Assembly (NCBI RefSeq): GCF_022701175.1
Contig: NZ_CP078088.1
Coordinates: 1,674,001 to 1,738,000, forward strand
DNA from: Allobaculum sp. Allo2
GTDB lineage: Bacteria > Bacillota_I > Bacilli_A > Erysipelotrichales > Erysipelotrichaceae
Direction of reading: 5' to 3'
Length of the DNA: 64,000 nt
In this document: positions 10,769 to 23,740 of the stretch, piece after piece
Layout of the letters: the number at the start of each line of letters is the position of its first letter
Position numbering within the stretch: the first letter of the stretch is position 1
Program-made: the position numbers and the translations under genes
The notes under the pieces: model-generated
The model's database searches: none
The model's input: the letters and a program-made list of their open reading frames with translations, nothing else
What the model was told of the DNA's origin: nothing

Positions 10769-11249
10769 ATGGGAAGAAAATCTTTGCGTAGTCAGAAAAG
10801 CATTTACCAGAAATCGCGCGAAAAGGCCGGGCTTACCCGGAAGCAAGCGTCAGAAAAAATCGTCTATCTCTCCGAAAATCAGCTTGAAAAAATGGAACGA
10901 AACAAATCGGCGATCGATCCGCACGATGTTCTGGCCATGGAGGAAGCGTACGGCGATTACACGCTCTCCAGCTGCCATTGCGCCATGCATTGCGCTATTG
11001 GCCAGAAATATGACAAAGCGGTGGAACTTTATTCACTGGCTCAGATCATCGTTCATGCCGAACTTGCGTATACCCAGCTCGAAGGCGACCGTCAGCGCCT
11101 GCTGCAGCTCGGAGCCGCCAAGTCGATCACCGCGGAAGAAGCGGAGTTTCTAAAGGAAAGCAGTCAGCGTATGAAAGATCCTCGGTCAGGCAGGCCGGGA
11201 GCTCGAACTCTGGCTGAAGATGAAGCCGATCCAGAGCGCGGAGGAGTAA
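10769..11249 (+). CDS. XRE-type helix-turn-helix protein (one frameshift)
   Basis: About 160 residues. Residues 12-60 form an XRE-like HTH (IYQKSREKAGLTRKQASEKI, then ENQLEKMERNKSAIDPHDVL). This is followed by a Cys-rich SSCHCAMHCAIGQKY segment and a long helical tail. The same order (HTH, CxxxxC-IGQ, coiled coil) is known in small clostridial HTH proteins of unknown role. The frame breaks near 11180; one extra base gives an ending ELWLKMKPIQSAEE and a stop at 11247-11249. The start is uncertain: ATG 10769 has no SD, but a palindrome (10742-10758) sits where the SD would be. An upstream start in the same frame at about 10676 is possible. Confidence 0.6.
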
Positions 11250-11294
11250 GCGCAGTACAGAAAAACTTACGGAATACAGATCCAGTCCAGAGTA

Positions 11295-11335
11295 CGAACC
11301 GGCGATTTCGAACGATTCGCCGGTTCGTTTTTCTT
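11295..11335 (+). terminator. Terminator of the HTH gene
   Basis: Stem CGAACCGGCGA / TCGCCGGTTCG, followed by TTTTTCTT. Confidence 0.85.
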
Positions 11336-11594
11336 ACAGGCAAATTTTGGATCCAGTTCCCGGCCGATTAGGCCGTTTACTCCATACGCCCGGGTGATGC
11401 CAGTCTGCGCTGGAGCATTCATCCGAGCAGAAAAGGAAAAACGAGATACGGAAGCAGAAAAAGTCGGAATGAAAATGCAGAGATTTTGAAAATGGATCCA
11501 GTGAAGAAGCCGAACAGTTTTGAAAATCGTTGGCCCATCCATTCATAGAAAAAAGATCAGAAACGAAAAAGATCGAAAAAGAAAGGGAACACAT

Positions 11595-12120
11595 ATGAAA
11601 AAACGAAATGCGCTGCTGATGGCAGCACTCGCCACCAGTATGGTCCTTGGAGCGTGCGGATCTTCCAGTAAAAAAGCAGCAAAAACAAGCATTACAGAAT
11701 CTTCTGCGATTTCATCGATCGCAAGCGAAAGCAAAAAGGAAGCTGCGCCATCGGAAAAGCCGGTTGAAGAAACGCCGGTCGCTGAAAAAACCGGAACCGG
11801 CTCCTCAGCCCGCTCCCGCTAAAGAGGAACCTGCCCAACAGCCGGCTTCCGACGGCATTCGTCCGGAGTTTAAGGAAGCGGTCGACGCTTATGTGAAGTT
11901 TTATGACGAGTATGTCGACTTCATGAAACGCTACATGCAAAATCCGGGCGATATGGGACTGCTTCTGGAAATGGCGAACTGGACGACGAAAGTCGCCGAC
12001 ATGGATGACAAGCTCGACGGATTTGAATCGGGAAGCGATGGATGGAGCGCCGCAGAAACCAAATACTGGACCGAAGCCTATCTGCACATTACCCAGAGCC
12101 TGCTGGCGATCGCCCAGTAA
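11595..12120 (+). CDS. Lipoprotein of unknown function (frameshift in A6)
   Basis: The signal peptide MKKRNALLMAALATSMVLGAC ends in lipobox LGAC, so it is lipidated and membrane-attached outside the cell. A low-complexity Ser/Lys/Glu/Pro linker (residues 22-90) follows, then a compact helical domain of about 85 residues (EFKEAVDAYVKFYDEYVDFMKRY ... ETKYWTEAYLHITQSLLAIAQ). This resembles the C-terminal domain of small Firmicute lipoproteins annotated as DUF6591; that name is from memory. The frame changes in the A6 run near 11785: either one A too many or two missing, one of only a few breaks not fitting the simple minus-one rule. SD: AAAGGGA. Confidence 0.7.
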
Positions 12121-12266
12121 TCCAGATCGGGTTTGCGAAGAACAGCCTGGCGTAGACTAAAGAGCCGGTTTGAAAATGATGCCGACCGTCTGAACAAAGG
12201 ATGCAGATGGGATTTATCTGGGTGTCAAAAACTTGGTCTGCACCCTACCTATCGCAAATAGAGCAC

Positions 12267-12312
12267 AAAAGGCCTCACGTCTCTTTCAAAAGGAGACGTG
12301 AGGCCTTTATTT
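12267..12312. terminator. Bidirectional terminator between the lipoprotein gene and trpS
   Basis: Sixteen-base stem (AAAGGCCTCACGTCTC paired with GAGACGTGAGGCCTTT) with T runs on both strands. It serves the converging lipoprotein (+) and trpS (-) genes. Confidence 0.85.
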
Positions 12313-12354
12313 TGGATTAGAAATCAGGTCTTAAGAAGTTTTTCTAAAGTCGAA

Positions 12355-13336
12355 TTAAAGACTCAGACCGACTTTGCGGTACACTTTGGAAATTTTCTTG
12401 TTGGCGATTCTGCTGGCGCGTTCTGCCCCTTCCTTGAGAATGGCATCCACTTTGCCTTCGGCAAGAATTTCCTTGTATTTGGCCTGCAGAGCGGTCAGAA
12501 AGTCATGAACGGCCTGGCCGGTTTCTTCTTTCAGATCGCCGTAGCCCTTGCCTTCGTAGCGGGCGACAATGGAATCGATAGATTCGCCGCTGAGCGCGGA
12601 AAGAATGGTCAGCAGGTTGGAGACGCCGGGCTGGTTTTCCGGATCAAAGGCGACATGGCCTAAGGAATCGGTAACGGCGCCCTTGATTTTGTTGCGGGCG
12701 GATTTCGGATCGTCGAGCAGGTCGATTACGCCTTTTGGCGAAGATTCGGACTTGGACATTTTCTTCGTCGGGTTTTGCAGGTCGTAAATTTTGGCACCGA
12801 CTTTCGTTACGAGCGGTTCTGGAATGGTGAATGTATCCGAATAGCGCTTGTTGAAGCGTTCCGCCAGGTCGCGGGTCAGTTCCACATGCTGCTGCTGATC
12901 CTGACCTACCGGTACGTATTCCGGATCGTAAAGCAGAATATCGGCTGCCATTAAAGACGGGTACGTAAACAGACCTGCGGTAATGCCAGTTTCCTGCTTG
13001 GCCATTTTATCCTTGAACTGTGTCATCCGCTGCAGTTCGCCATAACCGGACAGGCACGTCATGATCCAGCCAAGCTGGGCGTGGGCGGGAACATCACTCT
13101 GCAAAAGAGGGTAACCTTTTGGGATCGAGACCGGCCGCCAGGTAAATGGCGATCAGATCCTTCGTGTTGCGGCGCAGTTCCGCCGCCTTAATCGGGATGG
13201 TCAGTGCGTGCTGGTTAGCGATGAAAATGAACATTTCGTATTCATCCTGATACTTAACAAATTCGCGGATGGCGCCGATGTAGTTGCCTAAAGTCAGACG
13301 TCCGGTCGGCTTGATTCCGCTGAGCATTCTCTTCAT
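12355..13336 (-). CDS. trpS: Tryptophanyl-tRNA synthetase (two frameshifts)
   Basis: Class I synthetase charging tRNA-Trp. It starts MKRMLSGIKPTGRLTLGNYIGA with the HIGH-equivalent TLGNYIG. FIANQHALT, PVGQDQQQHVELTRDLAERFN and the KMSKS motif (residues about 200) follow. The C-terminus is typical (AERASRIANKKISKVYRKVGL). Two contractions lie within 20 bases (AAAA near 13110 and TTTT near 13100); repairing both gives LDPKKVTLFLQSDVPAHAQLGW and about 328 residues. The SD is AAGGAG. The 5' region to 13440 is short and shows no T-box. Confidence 0.95.
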
Positions 13337-13523
13337 GAAATTCTCCTTATTGCGAAAATTGTGTCATTCGGTTCTTCGAGTTTATGACATTTTTGCATCA
13401 TTTATTACACTTTAGACGTTTCCCCGCAGAAAGGAAACCCTAAAGAGTCTGAAGCAATTCGGGCTTTTTGACCCGATCCCCGTTCTGCAGGATCGACTCT
13501 AGATCTCGAAAGGAAGATGAACT

Positions 13524-13878
13524 GTGCCTGTACTGCTTACCGTTCCTGGATGCGCCCGAACGCGTGCGGCCCGCCTGCTGCTCAAGGAAAAGGACATTCC
13601 GTTTACGCAGAAGCCTCTCTATTCGCTGCTTCTTGATGAAAAAGAAAATCTGCCCTATATAAAGATGATCGCTGACGTATGCGATAAAAATCCCGAAAAG
13701 ATTATTTCTTCTCCGTCTCTGATTCCAAGACCGTTTCTTCTTTTTCACCGGACGAAAAAGAGCTAGCTGAGGAGCTTTACACCTTGGATTCGTTCGCCAG
13801 ATGCAACAGGAAATGCAAGCTGAAGGACGTCTGTCCGGCCGTTTTAAAACCTGCCGCGTTTGTGGTCATTTCGCTTGA
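13524..13878 (+). CDS. Small thioredoxin-fold (ArsC/Spx-like) protein, two frameshifts
   Basis: About 119 residues after repair. The start [20 protein letters not shown] has the strand-loop-helix of glutaredoxin/ArsC/Spx proteins, but the usual CxxC is PGCARTR with a single Cys (residue 9). A segment [17 protein letters not shown] then recalls the Spx/ArsC second half. The C-terminus ends CRVCGHFA, a CxxC pair. The frame breaks in TTTTT at 13741-13745 and near 13793; repair joins [13 protein letters not shown] and [13 protein letters not shown], with the stop at 13876-13878. The GTG start follows AAGGAAG. It lies 92 bases before ppdK on the same strand. The family call is tentative. Confidence 0.5.
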
Positions 13879-13969
13879 AGATTGTGTAAGCGATTGCAAT
13901 GAGGATGTTTCCATTCCCGAAAAACCTTGTAAAATAATGAAGTATGAGATTTTAACAAGGAGGAAACGC

Positions 13970-16598
<2,629 letters not shown>

Positions 16599-16684
16599 GA
16601 TCCTTTCGATGATTCCAGATGCTGGATTTCCTGACCAGCGTGTCTGAAGACCCATACGTCTGACTATTGAATCTCGTTGATCCA

Positions 16685-16722
16685 CAGCGGACCGCCCGCA
16701 AAAACGGTCCGCTGTTTTCTTT
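16685..16722 (+). terminator. Terminator of ppdK
   Basis: Stem CAGCGGACC / GGTCCGCTG, loop gcccgcaaaaac, then TTTTCTTT. Confidence 0.85.
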
Positions 16723-16769
16723 GGCCGGATGAAACTTCACGGCAATTTAAAAACGAAGAGGAATGTGTG

Positions 16770-17009
16770 ATGCTCGATGATGACCGCACTAAATCTCTGT
16801 CCCTTGCCATGGCTTGGCGATATCCTATCGATTTTCTTCAAAATGCATCTTGCCATGGACGGTTTCATCCTCTAGTCTTGGAAAAGTCCTGCCGGATCGG
16901 TTTTATTTGCCGCTTTGGTGAAAAACGAGGCTTGCTTACACGATATGCCAACGGGTTTCATGGATTTTCATTCAAAATCGACAAGTTGGGGAAGGGAACA
17001 GGCCGTTGA
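16770..17009 (+). CDS. Possible small protein of unknown function
   Basis: 79 codons starting MLDDDRTKSLSLAMAWRY, with GAGGA eight bases before the ATG. It lies in a discrete unit between two terminators (16685-16722 and 16997-17030), and the second overlaps its 3' end. No domain, signal peptide or membrane segment is recognised, and the many Cys/His/Phe/Arg residues are not typical of this genome's proteins. The DNA contains the ten-base direct repeat CTTGCCATGG twice (about 16803 and 16848). It may equally be a non-coding transcript. Confidence 0.25.
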   Translation: MLDDDRTKSLSLAMAWRYPIDFLQNASCHGRFHPLVLEKSCRIGFICRFGEKRGLLTRYANGFHGFSFKIDKLGKGTGR

Positions 17010-17030
17010 TTAGTCAGGTGCCTGTTTTTT
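16997..17030 (+). terminator. Terminator before cysE
   Basis: AACAGGC / GCCTGTT stem followed by six T. Confidence 0.6.
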
Positions 17031-17068
17031 GATTAAAATTGAATCTGTTGACTGGAAAGGATGATTTT

Positions 17069-17751
17069 ATGGGATATCGCGCGTTTATCAAGGAAGAGCA
17101 GGAATGCTTCATGGCTCTTGACCCTTCCTTAAATTCCAAACTCGAAATCCTGAGGATGCCCGGTTATCGGGCGATCAAAACCTGGTACAGAACCCATCGG
17201 CTGTATCAGAAAAACATTATGTTCTGGCGCGCTGGATGTCCCTGCGTGCGCAGCAGAAAACGGGAATCGATATCCATCCCGGGGCCCAGATCGGCAAGCG
17301 CTTCTTTATTGATCATGGCAGCGGCGTAGTCATCGGCGAAACCTGCATTATCGGCGACGATGTGAAAATTTATCAGGGCGTCACCCTGGGCGGTACGGGA
17401 AAAGATAAAGGAAAGCGTCATCCCACCGTCGAAGACGGCGTTCTGATTGGCGCCGGTGCCAAAATTCTCGGAAATATTACGATCGGAAAGGACGCCAAAG
17501 TTGGTGCCGGCGCGATTGTCATCCGGAATGTGGAACCGGGCTCTACTGTTGTCTGCCCGCCAGCCTATCCGGTACGCTATAAACAGGGAAAACATTCCAA
17601 TCTCTGCGTTCAGGGTAAGGAACGCTGGAGCCGGGAAGACATTCGATGCCTTCAGGAAGGCAAAATAGCCGTCTGTCCAGCCAAATCGGCGATCGATAAT
17701 GAACGGGAGGTTGCCAAAGACAGGCGAAAGTCTAAAATAGACAAAGAATAA
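17069..17751 (+). CDS. cysE: Serine O-acetyltransferase (one frameshift)
   Basis: Transfers acetyl from acetyl-CoA to L-serine, the first step of cysteine synthesis. It starts [20 protein letters not shown], followed by [18 protein letters not shown] of the N-terminal helical domain. Left-handed beta-helix hexapeptides follow, with the signature [20 protein letters not shown]. The frame breaks in AAAAA at about 17210 (LYQK to [14 protein letters not shown]). Repaired length is about 228 residues, with a longer charged C-terminal tail than minimal EpsC-type CysE. The SD (AAAGGATG) sets the ATG at 17069. It is close to the cyclophilin-like and glutamate-cysteine ligase genes, a loose thiol theme. 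Confidence 0.92.
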
Positions 17752-17790
17752 GAAAACAAGTCCATGACTTTAAAATGAAAAGGATGATTA

Positions 17791-18140
17791 ATGATGAAAT
17801 TCAAGTTTTCAGACAGCTATGGAAATGACGTCACCTATGAAATCCATGACAGCGAGCTTGGTCATGCCCTCGAACGCATGCTTCCGCTGACGGTAATTCT
17901 CAATCAAATCGGTTCTTCGGAGATGTCCTTTGTTCCGCCTAAAAACTCTCCACATTCGGCGCTCCTATTGCGCCGGGCGGCATTGAAGGCCTCTGCTACC
18001 ATGAACCGTGGAACGAAGTAATTCTCTACTACGGCGGCTATTCCCAGTATGAAAACCTGTATGAAATCGGCATGCCAGTTGCCGGGCAGGGAGCGGTCCG
18101 CAATCTGCATGGTCCTGTTAAAATTGAAGAAATCTACTAA
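17791..18140 (+). CDS. Cyclophilin-like fold protein (one frameshift)
   Basis: About 117 residues. It opens with a beta-rich MKFKFSDSYGNDVTYEIHDSELG. After repair of an AAAAA contraction at 17941 it continues through APGGIEGLCYHEPWNEVILYYGG to YENLYEIGMPVAGQGAVRNLHGPVKIEEIY. The pairing of W-NEVILYYG with YxxLYEIG fits the bacterial cyclophilin_like2 family, small single-domain proteins without proven isomerase activity. No signal peptide is seen. Two adjacent ATGs are possible; the second (17794) is better spaced from AAAGGATGA. It ends at a terminator. Confidence 0.65.
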
Positions 18141-18142
18141 AG

Positions 18143-18173
18143 AGGAAGAGGGAAGCAACTTCTTCCTTTTTCT
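18143..18173 (+). terminator. Terminator of the cyclophilin-like gene
   Basis: AGGAAGA / TCTTCCT stem followed by TTTTTC. Confidence 0.7.
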
Positions 18174-18227
18174 GTTTCATACGGAAATCGAGAGTTTGAC
18201 CCGTAGATCTGTTTTCGATCTTTTAAC

Positions 18228-18247
18228 ACCGCCCAGTTCAGGGCGGT
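18228..18247. repeat. Palindrome upstream of the glutamate-cysteine ligase gene
   Basis: ACCGCCC-agttca-GGGCGGT, a perfect seven-base inverted repeat 36 bases before the start codon and without a T run. It could be an operator or a 5' UTR hairpin. Confidence 0.5.
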
Positions 18248-18282
18248 AGAGTGTGATATTCTTCGATTTAAAGGGGAGTTTT

Positions 18283-19639
18283 ATGAAGATTCATCTGCAG
18301 GATGCAGAGGTCCGATCCCATCTGTTTGAGGGCGGGTTCGGTCTGGAAAAGGAAAGTCTTCGAATCGAGTCGAAAACTGGAAAAATGGCACAGAGCCTGC
18401 ATCCGTTTTCCCACTCGAAAATTGTGCAGGACTTTGCGGAAAACCAGACAGAGATCAATACCGCGGTCTATCCGGACTGGCAGAGCGCACGCAGGGAATG
18501 TGAAGAACTGACCGTTCTCATGCAAAACATTCTGGCCAAACAGGGCGAGACGCTCTGGCCGTTTTCCAACCCGCCGATGATTTCCTCGATGGAAGACATA
18601 CCGATGCTGCAAAGCGGCCTGTCTTCTTCGACGGAATATCGTCATTATCTGGCGGACCGCTATGGAAAAATGAAAATGCTGTTTTCCGGCATTCATTACA
18701 ATTTTCGTTTTCCGACGCGCTGCTCAAACGGGAATACACGCTCTACTCTGAGCACAATTCCGGTACAAGACATGAAATTGACTCCTACAAGTCTTTTCGC
18801 AACGCGTTTTATCTCGATCTGGCGCAGAAAGCGGTCTGGTACGGATGGATCATTGATGCCCTGCTCAATGCGTCGCCGGTTTTTGATGGTTCGCTGATGA
18901 ACGAATCTGCGTGCGGCCAGCCGCTTTATTTTGGATTCAGTTCCATGCGCAATTCCATCCACGGCTTTTGGAATTTCTTTACGCCGTGGTTTGACTACAC
19001 CGATATGCAAAGCTATACGTCTTCCATCGAGCATTACGTAGAAGAAGGTCTGCTCAAGGCGCCGCGGGAACTGTATTATCCCGTCCGCATTAAGCCGGCT
19101 TCAGCGTATTCGCTCGACGCGCTCAATAGTCTTGGCGCCAGCCATATTGAACTGCGCATGATCGATCTTAATCCGTACGAACTTTCTGGCATCAGTGCCG
19201 ACGATGCGTATTTCTGTCATCTGTTTCTGGTTTTCTTGCCTGTCTCGACGATTTCTCGCTGTCGATGAAAGATCAGATTTACGCTATTCAGAATTTTAAG
19301 AACTCCTGCGTTCTGCCGCTCGATCAGGCCAGAATTCTGTATGACGTGGATACAGGCAGTTCGGCTTTGGAAGAGCTCGATACGTTCCTGTCGGATATGG
19401 AAGTGTTCTTTGAACGGCTGAATCAGGAACAGGCGGTCGCGTGTCTGCGCCATCAGAAATTAAAAATCCAAAATCCGAAAAGCGAACTGCTCGCCAGCCG
19501 AGTTCGGAAAGACTTTTCCAGCTTTATGAAAGACGGGCTTAAACAGGCGCAGCATCTGCAGCAGCTTTCTCTCGATCAGCCGGCTCGAAAAAATGCCTGG
19601 ACAGACGTGTATGCCGGGTTTGAAGAAAACCGCAGGTAA
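18283..19639 (+). CDS. gshA: Glutamate--cysteine ligase (two frameshifts)
   Basis: ATP-dependent ligase forming gamma-glutamylcysteine. The N-terminal FGLEKESLRI motif (residues about 17-26), FAENQTEINTAVYPDW, GFSSMRNSIHGFW and ASHIELRMIDLNPY are characteristic of the GshA part of bifunctional GshF. Breaks near 18707 (TTTT) and 19236; repaired length is about 452 residues. The stop at 19637-19639 leaves no room for the ATP-grasp glutathione synthetase domain found in 750-residue GshF proteins. This gene alone would therefore yield only gamma-glutamylcysteine. The ATG at 18283 follows AAGGGGAG. The next gene starts 71 bases on, with a hairpin between. Confidence 0.88.
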
Positions 19640-19680
19640 ATTCATCGGTTCCAAAAGTTTAAAAGACGAGCATTTGATAG

Positions 19681-19699
19681 CTGCCGCCTGCTGCGGCAG
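19681..19699 (+). promoter_or_regulatory. Hairpin touching the SD of the pyridoxal kinase-like gene
   Basis: CTGCCGC-ctgct-GCGGCAG. Its last bases are the AG that begin the AGGAAAGG ribosome binding site, so folding could limit translation. There is no T run. Confidence 0.45.
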
Positions 19700-19710
19700 G
19701 AAAGGAAAAC

Positions 19711-20535
19711 ATGCAAAAGAAAATCGTACTCATCAATGATCTTTCCGGCTTTGGACGCAGTTCTCTGGCGGTCTGGCTGCCGATCTTAAGCGTTCTGCGC
19801 ATGGAATGCCTGCTCATGCCGACTTCCATCCTTTCCTGTCATACGGCTTATCCGGCGTATACGCTGCGCGATCTGAGCGAAGATCTTGATCCCTGGATGG
19901 AAACCTGGAAAGCCGCAAACGTCTCTTTTGACGCCGTTTTAAGCGGGTATATCGCCAATGAAAAACAGGCCGATAAGATTCAGACGTTTCTGGATCGGTT
20001 TAAGGAGCAGAAACCGTTTCTTGTTGTCGATCCGGCCATGGCCGATGACGGGCAGCTGTATTCCGGTCTGAACGAACACGTAGTAGAAGCGATGCGAAAT
20101 CTGGTCCGACGGGCGGATCTGATTCTTCCCAATCTCAGTGAAGCCTTTCTGCTTTGCGGCAAATCGTATCATTCGCATCCCGATCGCAAACAGATTCATG
20201 CGCTGGCCGAAGCGCTCCATCGTCTTGGACCGGATCAGGTCGTGATTTCCGGCATTGAACGCGATGGAAAAATTGAAGACTATGTCTGCGATTTTAAAAC
20301 GGGACAGTTTGATCCAATCATCTCAGCCAGGGAAGGAGCTGGACGTCCCGGAACCGGCGATGTCTTCTCGGCGGTAACAGCCGGTCTGCTTATGCAGGGC
20401 AGCTCTCTCGGGGAGAGTGTCCGACAGGCTGGCGATTTTGTTCGAATCTGTCTGCGACAGGCGCAAAAGGAAAATACACCGCCTTTTGAAGGGGTTCCTT
20501 TTGAGCTGGTCCTCGATCGGCTGCTTAAGCTTTAA
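19711..20535 (+). CDS. Pyridoxal/pyridoxamine kinase-like PfkB-fold kinase
   Basis: 274 residues, intact. It phosphorylates B6 vitamers to PLP/PMP if it acts like its family (PdxK/PdxY-type). It starts KIVLINDLSGFGRSSLAVWLPILSVL, the family's substrate-binding opening (DxSGFGRxS). Later come VVDPAMADDGQLY, DLILPNLSEAFLL and GAGRPGTGDVFSAVTAGLL, the last containing the anion hole and catalytic Asp (GTGD). It is close to the cyclophilin and ligase genes on the same strand. It ends at a terminator shared with the convergent helicase gene. Confidence 0.88.
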   Translation: MQKKIVLINDLSGFGRSSLAVWLPILSVLRMECLLMPTSILSCHTAYPAYTLRDLSEDLDPWMETWKAANVSFDAVLSGYIANEKQADKIQTFLDRFKEQKPFLVVDPAMADDGQLYSGLNEHVVEAMRNLVRRADLILPNLSEAFLLCGKSYHSHPDRKQIHALAEALHRLGPDQVVISGIERDGKIEDYVCDFKTGQFDPIISAREGAGRPGTGDVFSAVTAGLLMQGSSLGESVRQAGDFVRICLRQAQKENTPPFEGVPFELVLDRLLKL

Positions 20536-20612
20536 AAGCATTGGACAAAACGAACAGACTGGTTCCATTTGCTCATGAAAACAGGATACCGTTCAGACAA
20601 ACAATACAAATG

Positions 20613-20655
20613 AAAGGACGGGAACGGCATAAACCGAATCCCGTCCTTTTTCAAC
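20613..20655. terminator. Bidirectional terminator, kinase (+) / helicase (-)
   Basis: AAAGGACGGGA / TCCCGTCCTTT stem with A and T runs on either side. Confidence 0.75.
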
Positions 20656-20703
20656 GGAATGAAAAATGATTTGAGGCAGTAAGCGAATACGTTAACCAGA
20701 GGA

Positions 20704-23700
20704 TCAGCTTTTGACAAAGTAATCGTACAGATCCTCGCGCAAGGGGTCAGCAGACGATAGCCGATTTTAACGACAGATGCATCGTTGGCCATCGTAGTCT
20801 GCTCAAACAGGCCATCCGGTTTCATTTCCCCGAGGAAATAAAACGCCTTGGTCGTGTCGTCATTGCTTTTTCGCAAAAAGAGAAGAACCATTGGCGGATG
20901 TTCGCTTTGAAGCGATCGAATTTCCGGTGAAGCGAGCGTTCTTCGGTTTTTGGAGAACGCGATCAGACGGGAAGGCGATTCAAAATGGTCTTCGTACTGA
21001 AGGCTTTGAGCCAGATCTTCCGCTTTCTGGTAGTTGATAAAGACGGGGAGAAGATTCTGTTCTTTAAAGAGCTTGTATCCGCCGACGTTCTGCGCATTTT
21101 CAAAGACGGGAAGATCGAGCAAGCGGAAAACATCCGCATATGTATAGGACTGATACAGATCGAACCATGTGCCGTCCGTCGTCTTACTATATTTGTTTTT
21201 CCAGCGAAGCAGACTAAATTCCATGAGATCCGTCAGCTGATCGTAAAAGTCGGGATGAGTAAGCGCCTGAAGAAAAGAGGGTGCAATTTCAAAGTCGTGT
21301 TCGATTTGTCTGGAGAGAGCCTGGCGTGCTTCCAGAGGAAGACTAGCAGCTTTGACGAGTCGGATAAGAATTTCTTCTTCGGAAATCGACGGCTTTCGTT
21401 CAAGAAAGACAATGCCTTTAGAACGAAGATCGTTTCGGGTCTGCGGCAGCAGCCACTTCATCTCAAACTGACGGTTCAGATTTTTCCAGGTTTCTTTTTA
21501 AGCCGAATGCCATACTCATCGAGAACCGCAAGAAAATGTTCAAGCCAGTCCTTTTGGTGATGAACCAGACTTTCCAGCAGCCAGAGTTCGAGCGCTCGCT
21601 TTCCATTGGCCCAGTACCGGGAGACAAACTGCAAAAAGCCAAGTTCAAGATCGGAATACTGCGTTAAAAGAGTGCGGTCCTTTTCCATACGGCTTGTAAA
21701 TTCAGGATAGCAGCGATATGTGGGATTGGTGAAGATCAGCATAGGATCCATGCCCTGCGCCTGTTCAAAATCCACAAGGCGCGGGATCCGGCCGAGCTGC
21801 TGACGCAGATCGAAGTAGCCTTCCGCCAGTTTAGCGGCGGAATTCATGTGGGCCAAGTCGATCGACTGCAAAATCCGCGAGCGCGCGATCGGTGAAAAAT
21901 GAACCGAACTGATCCGGGAATTTCTCGATTTCCTTCATAGACAAAACGGCGAAGCATATCTTTATTGCCCGTCTTGTCTCCGGAAAGTGCAGCAGGAATC
22001 AGATAGTTTTCCTTGTATTGGCCGACAAAATCGAGGACGGTCACAAATTCCTTGCCTTTGTATTTACGTAAGCCGCGGCCAAGCTGCTGCGTGAAAACAA
22101 TCGCCGACTGCGTCGGGCGCAAAAGCAGGACCTGATTCACTTCCGGAATGTCGACGCCTTCATTGAAAATACCGACCGTAATCAGATAATCGAGCGCATG
22201 TTCATCGTAGCGATCCTGACAAAGCCGTTCGATCGCTTCGTCGCGTTCCGCTTCCGAATAGTCACGGCTGGAAAGAGCCAGCGTCTGAAGGCCCTGGGCA
22301 TTCAGGGCATGACTGAGCTTTTCAGCTTCTTCGATCGTACTGACAAAGATCAGTCCTTTGACACGATCGCCGCTCCAGCCGTAATAGCGAGCCTGGGCGA
22401 GAATATGCTTCACCCGCTCTTCTTCCTTCAGCTTCTGAAAGTCTCTAGGATCGATGGAATCGATCGAATAGTCTGCAGAGACGGAAAGATCGTCCAGCGC
22501 ATAATAATGGAACGGGCAGAGCAGGTTTTGTTCTAACGCATCGCTCAGGGTAATGCGGCAGGCGACATTGTAGTCGAACAGCTCATAAATGCTATTGCGG
22601 TCGGTTCGCTCCGGTGTGGCCGACATGCCCAACCAGAATTTTGGACGGAAATACTCAAACAGCGTCTGGTAGGTATTGGACGCCGCATGATGAACTTCAT
22701 CGACAATGATCCAGTCAAAGGCGTGCTTTCCAAACTGCATATACGTTCCCGGCTTCGACATCGTCTGTACGGTAGAAAACAGGCAGGAAGCATTTACATC
22801 ATGGGAATTGCCGCTCAGCAAACCATACGTATACGCCTCATCGCCCAGAACCCGTCGAAACGACTCCATGGCCTGACGAGCGATCTTTTCCCGATGGACG
22901 AGAAACAGGACACGGCCGGGCTGGTGCTGGCGGACCGCAAAGGCGCTCGCATACGTTTTTCCCGTTCCGGTAGCGGAAACAAGCAAGGCTATCGTCTTGC
23001 CCTCTTCAATCATCTCGGAAAGCCGTTCGACAAAATCTTCCTGCATGGCGTTGGGCTCAGGAAGCAGATCAAAGGATGACTCAACCCTTGACGGACCGGC
23101 TGGAAAGGATGGCTGGCGCAAGCAATCCGCACGATTTCTTCGTACTCTCTGGCGTAGTCGCGGTAAAGCACGGTCTGCGGACTGGTATACAGGCTTTCAA
23201 AGGCATTCATGCACTCCGTATAAAAGCTGCCTTTTCTGGAGGTGATCAGGCGCGTGTTCCACTCCTCATTCGTGCAGAGCGCTGCATCGGTCAGGTTGGA
23301 TGAGCCGATAATCATGCAGCACTGATCGTCTTCTTCAAAAAAGTAGCCTTTGGTATGAAAGCCAACGGAATCGGAAGGATTTTCCTGTTTCTGGCAGCAG
23401 TACATGCGAAGCTCTATGTTTTTCAGATCCAGAAGCGTGTTCAGGGCTTTGGGATCGCTGAAGGCAAGGTAGTCTGTCGTTAGAATCCGTCCAGGAATTC
23501 CTTTCTGTTCCAGATACTGCAAAACGGGCTTGAACAGCTGCAGGCCGCTTTCGGTAATAAAGGCTACGGAGAAACAGAATTCCTGACAGCGTTGAAGTTC
23601 CGCTTCCAGCGCCAGGAATACCTTCTGTCCTTTTTGGGATTATTGGTAAGCAGGGAAGGGACAAGATCTGGATTCGCCTTGCATTTGGCATCCAGAAAAG

Positions 23701-23740
23701 CATTCTCCATCCCGGCTTTAAGCAAGTTGAATTGATTCAT
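20704..23740 (-). CDS. PLD-helicase-DUF3427 protein (five frameshifts)
   Basis: About 1012 residues. The N-terminal quarter is phospholipase D-like (HTKGYFFEEDDQCCMIIGSSNLTDAAL: the HxK and GSSNLT parts of the HKD motif). The centre is a superfamily II helicase: Walker A SATGTGKTYASA, DEVHHAAS box, MSATPERTD, then TQQLGRGLRKYKGK and VLDFVGQY of motif VI. The C-terminal third matches DUF3427, ending in LREDLYDYFVKS. Breaks lie near 23637 (G/A run), 23088 (GGG), 21893 (TTTT), 21478 (AAAAA) and 20747 (CCCC). Such proteins occur widely in Firmicutes and have been suggested to act in DNA repair or defence, without firm proof. It is divergent from a NUDIX hydrolase gene. The SD at the proposed start is weak. 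Confidence 0.85.

Noticed and set aside
12355..13440. T-box leader for trpS
   Set aside because: Only about 100 bases precede the gene and no T-box sequence or specifier stem is visible.
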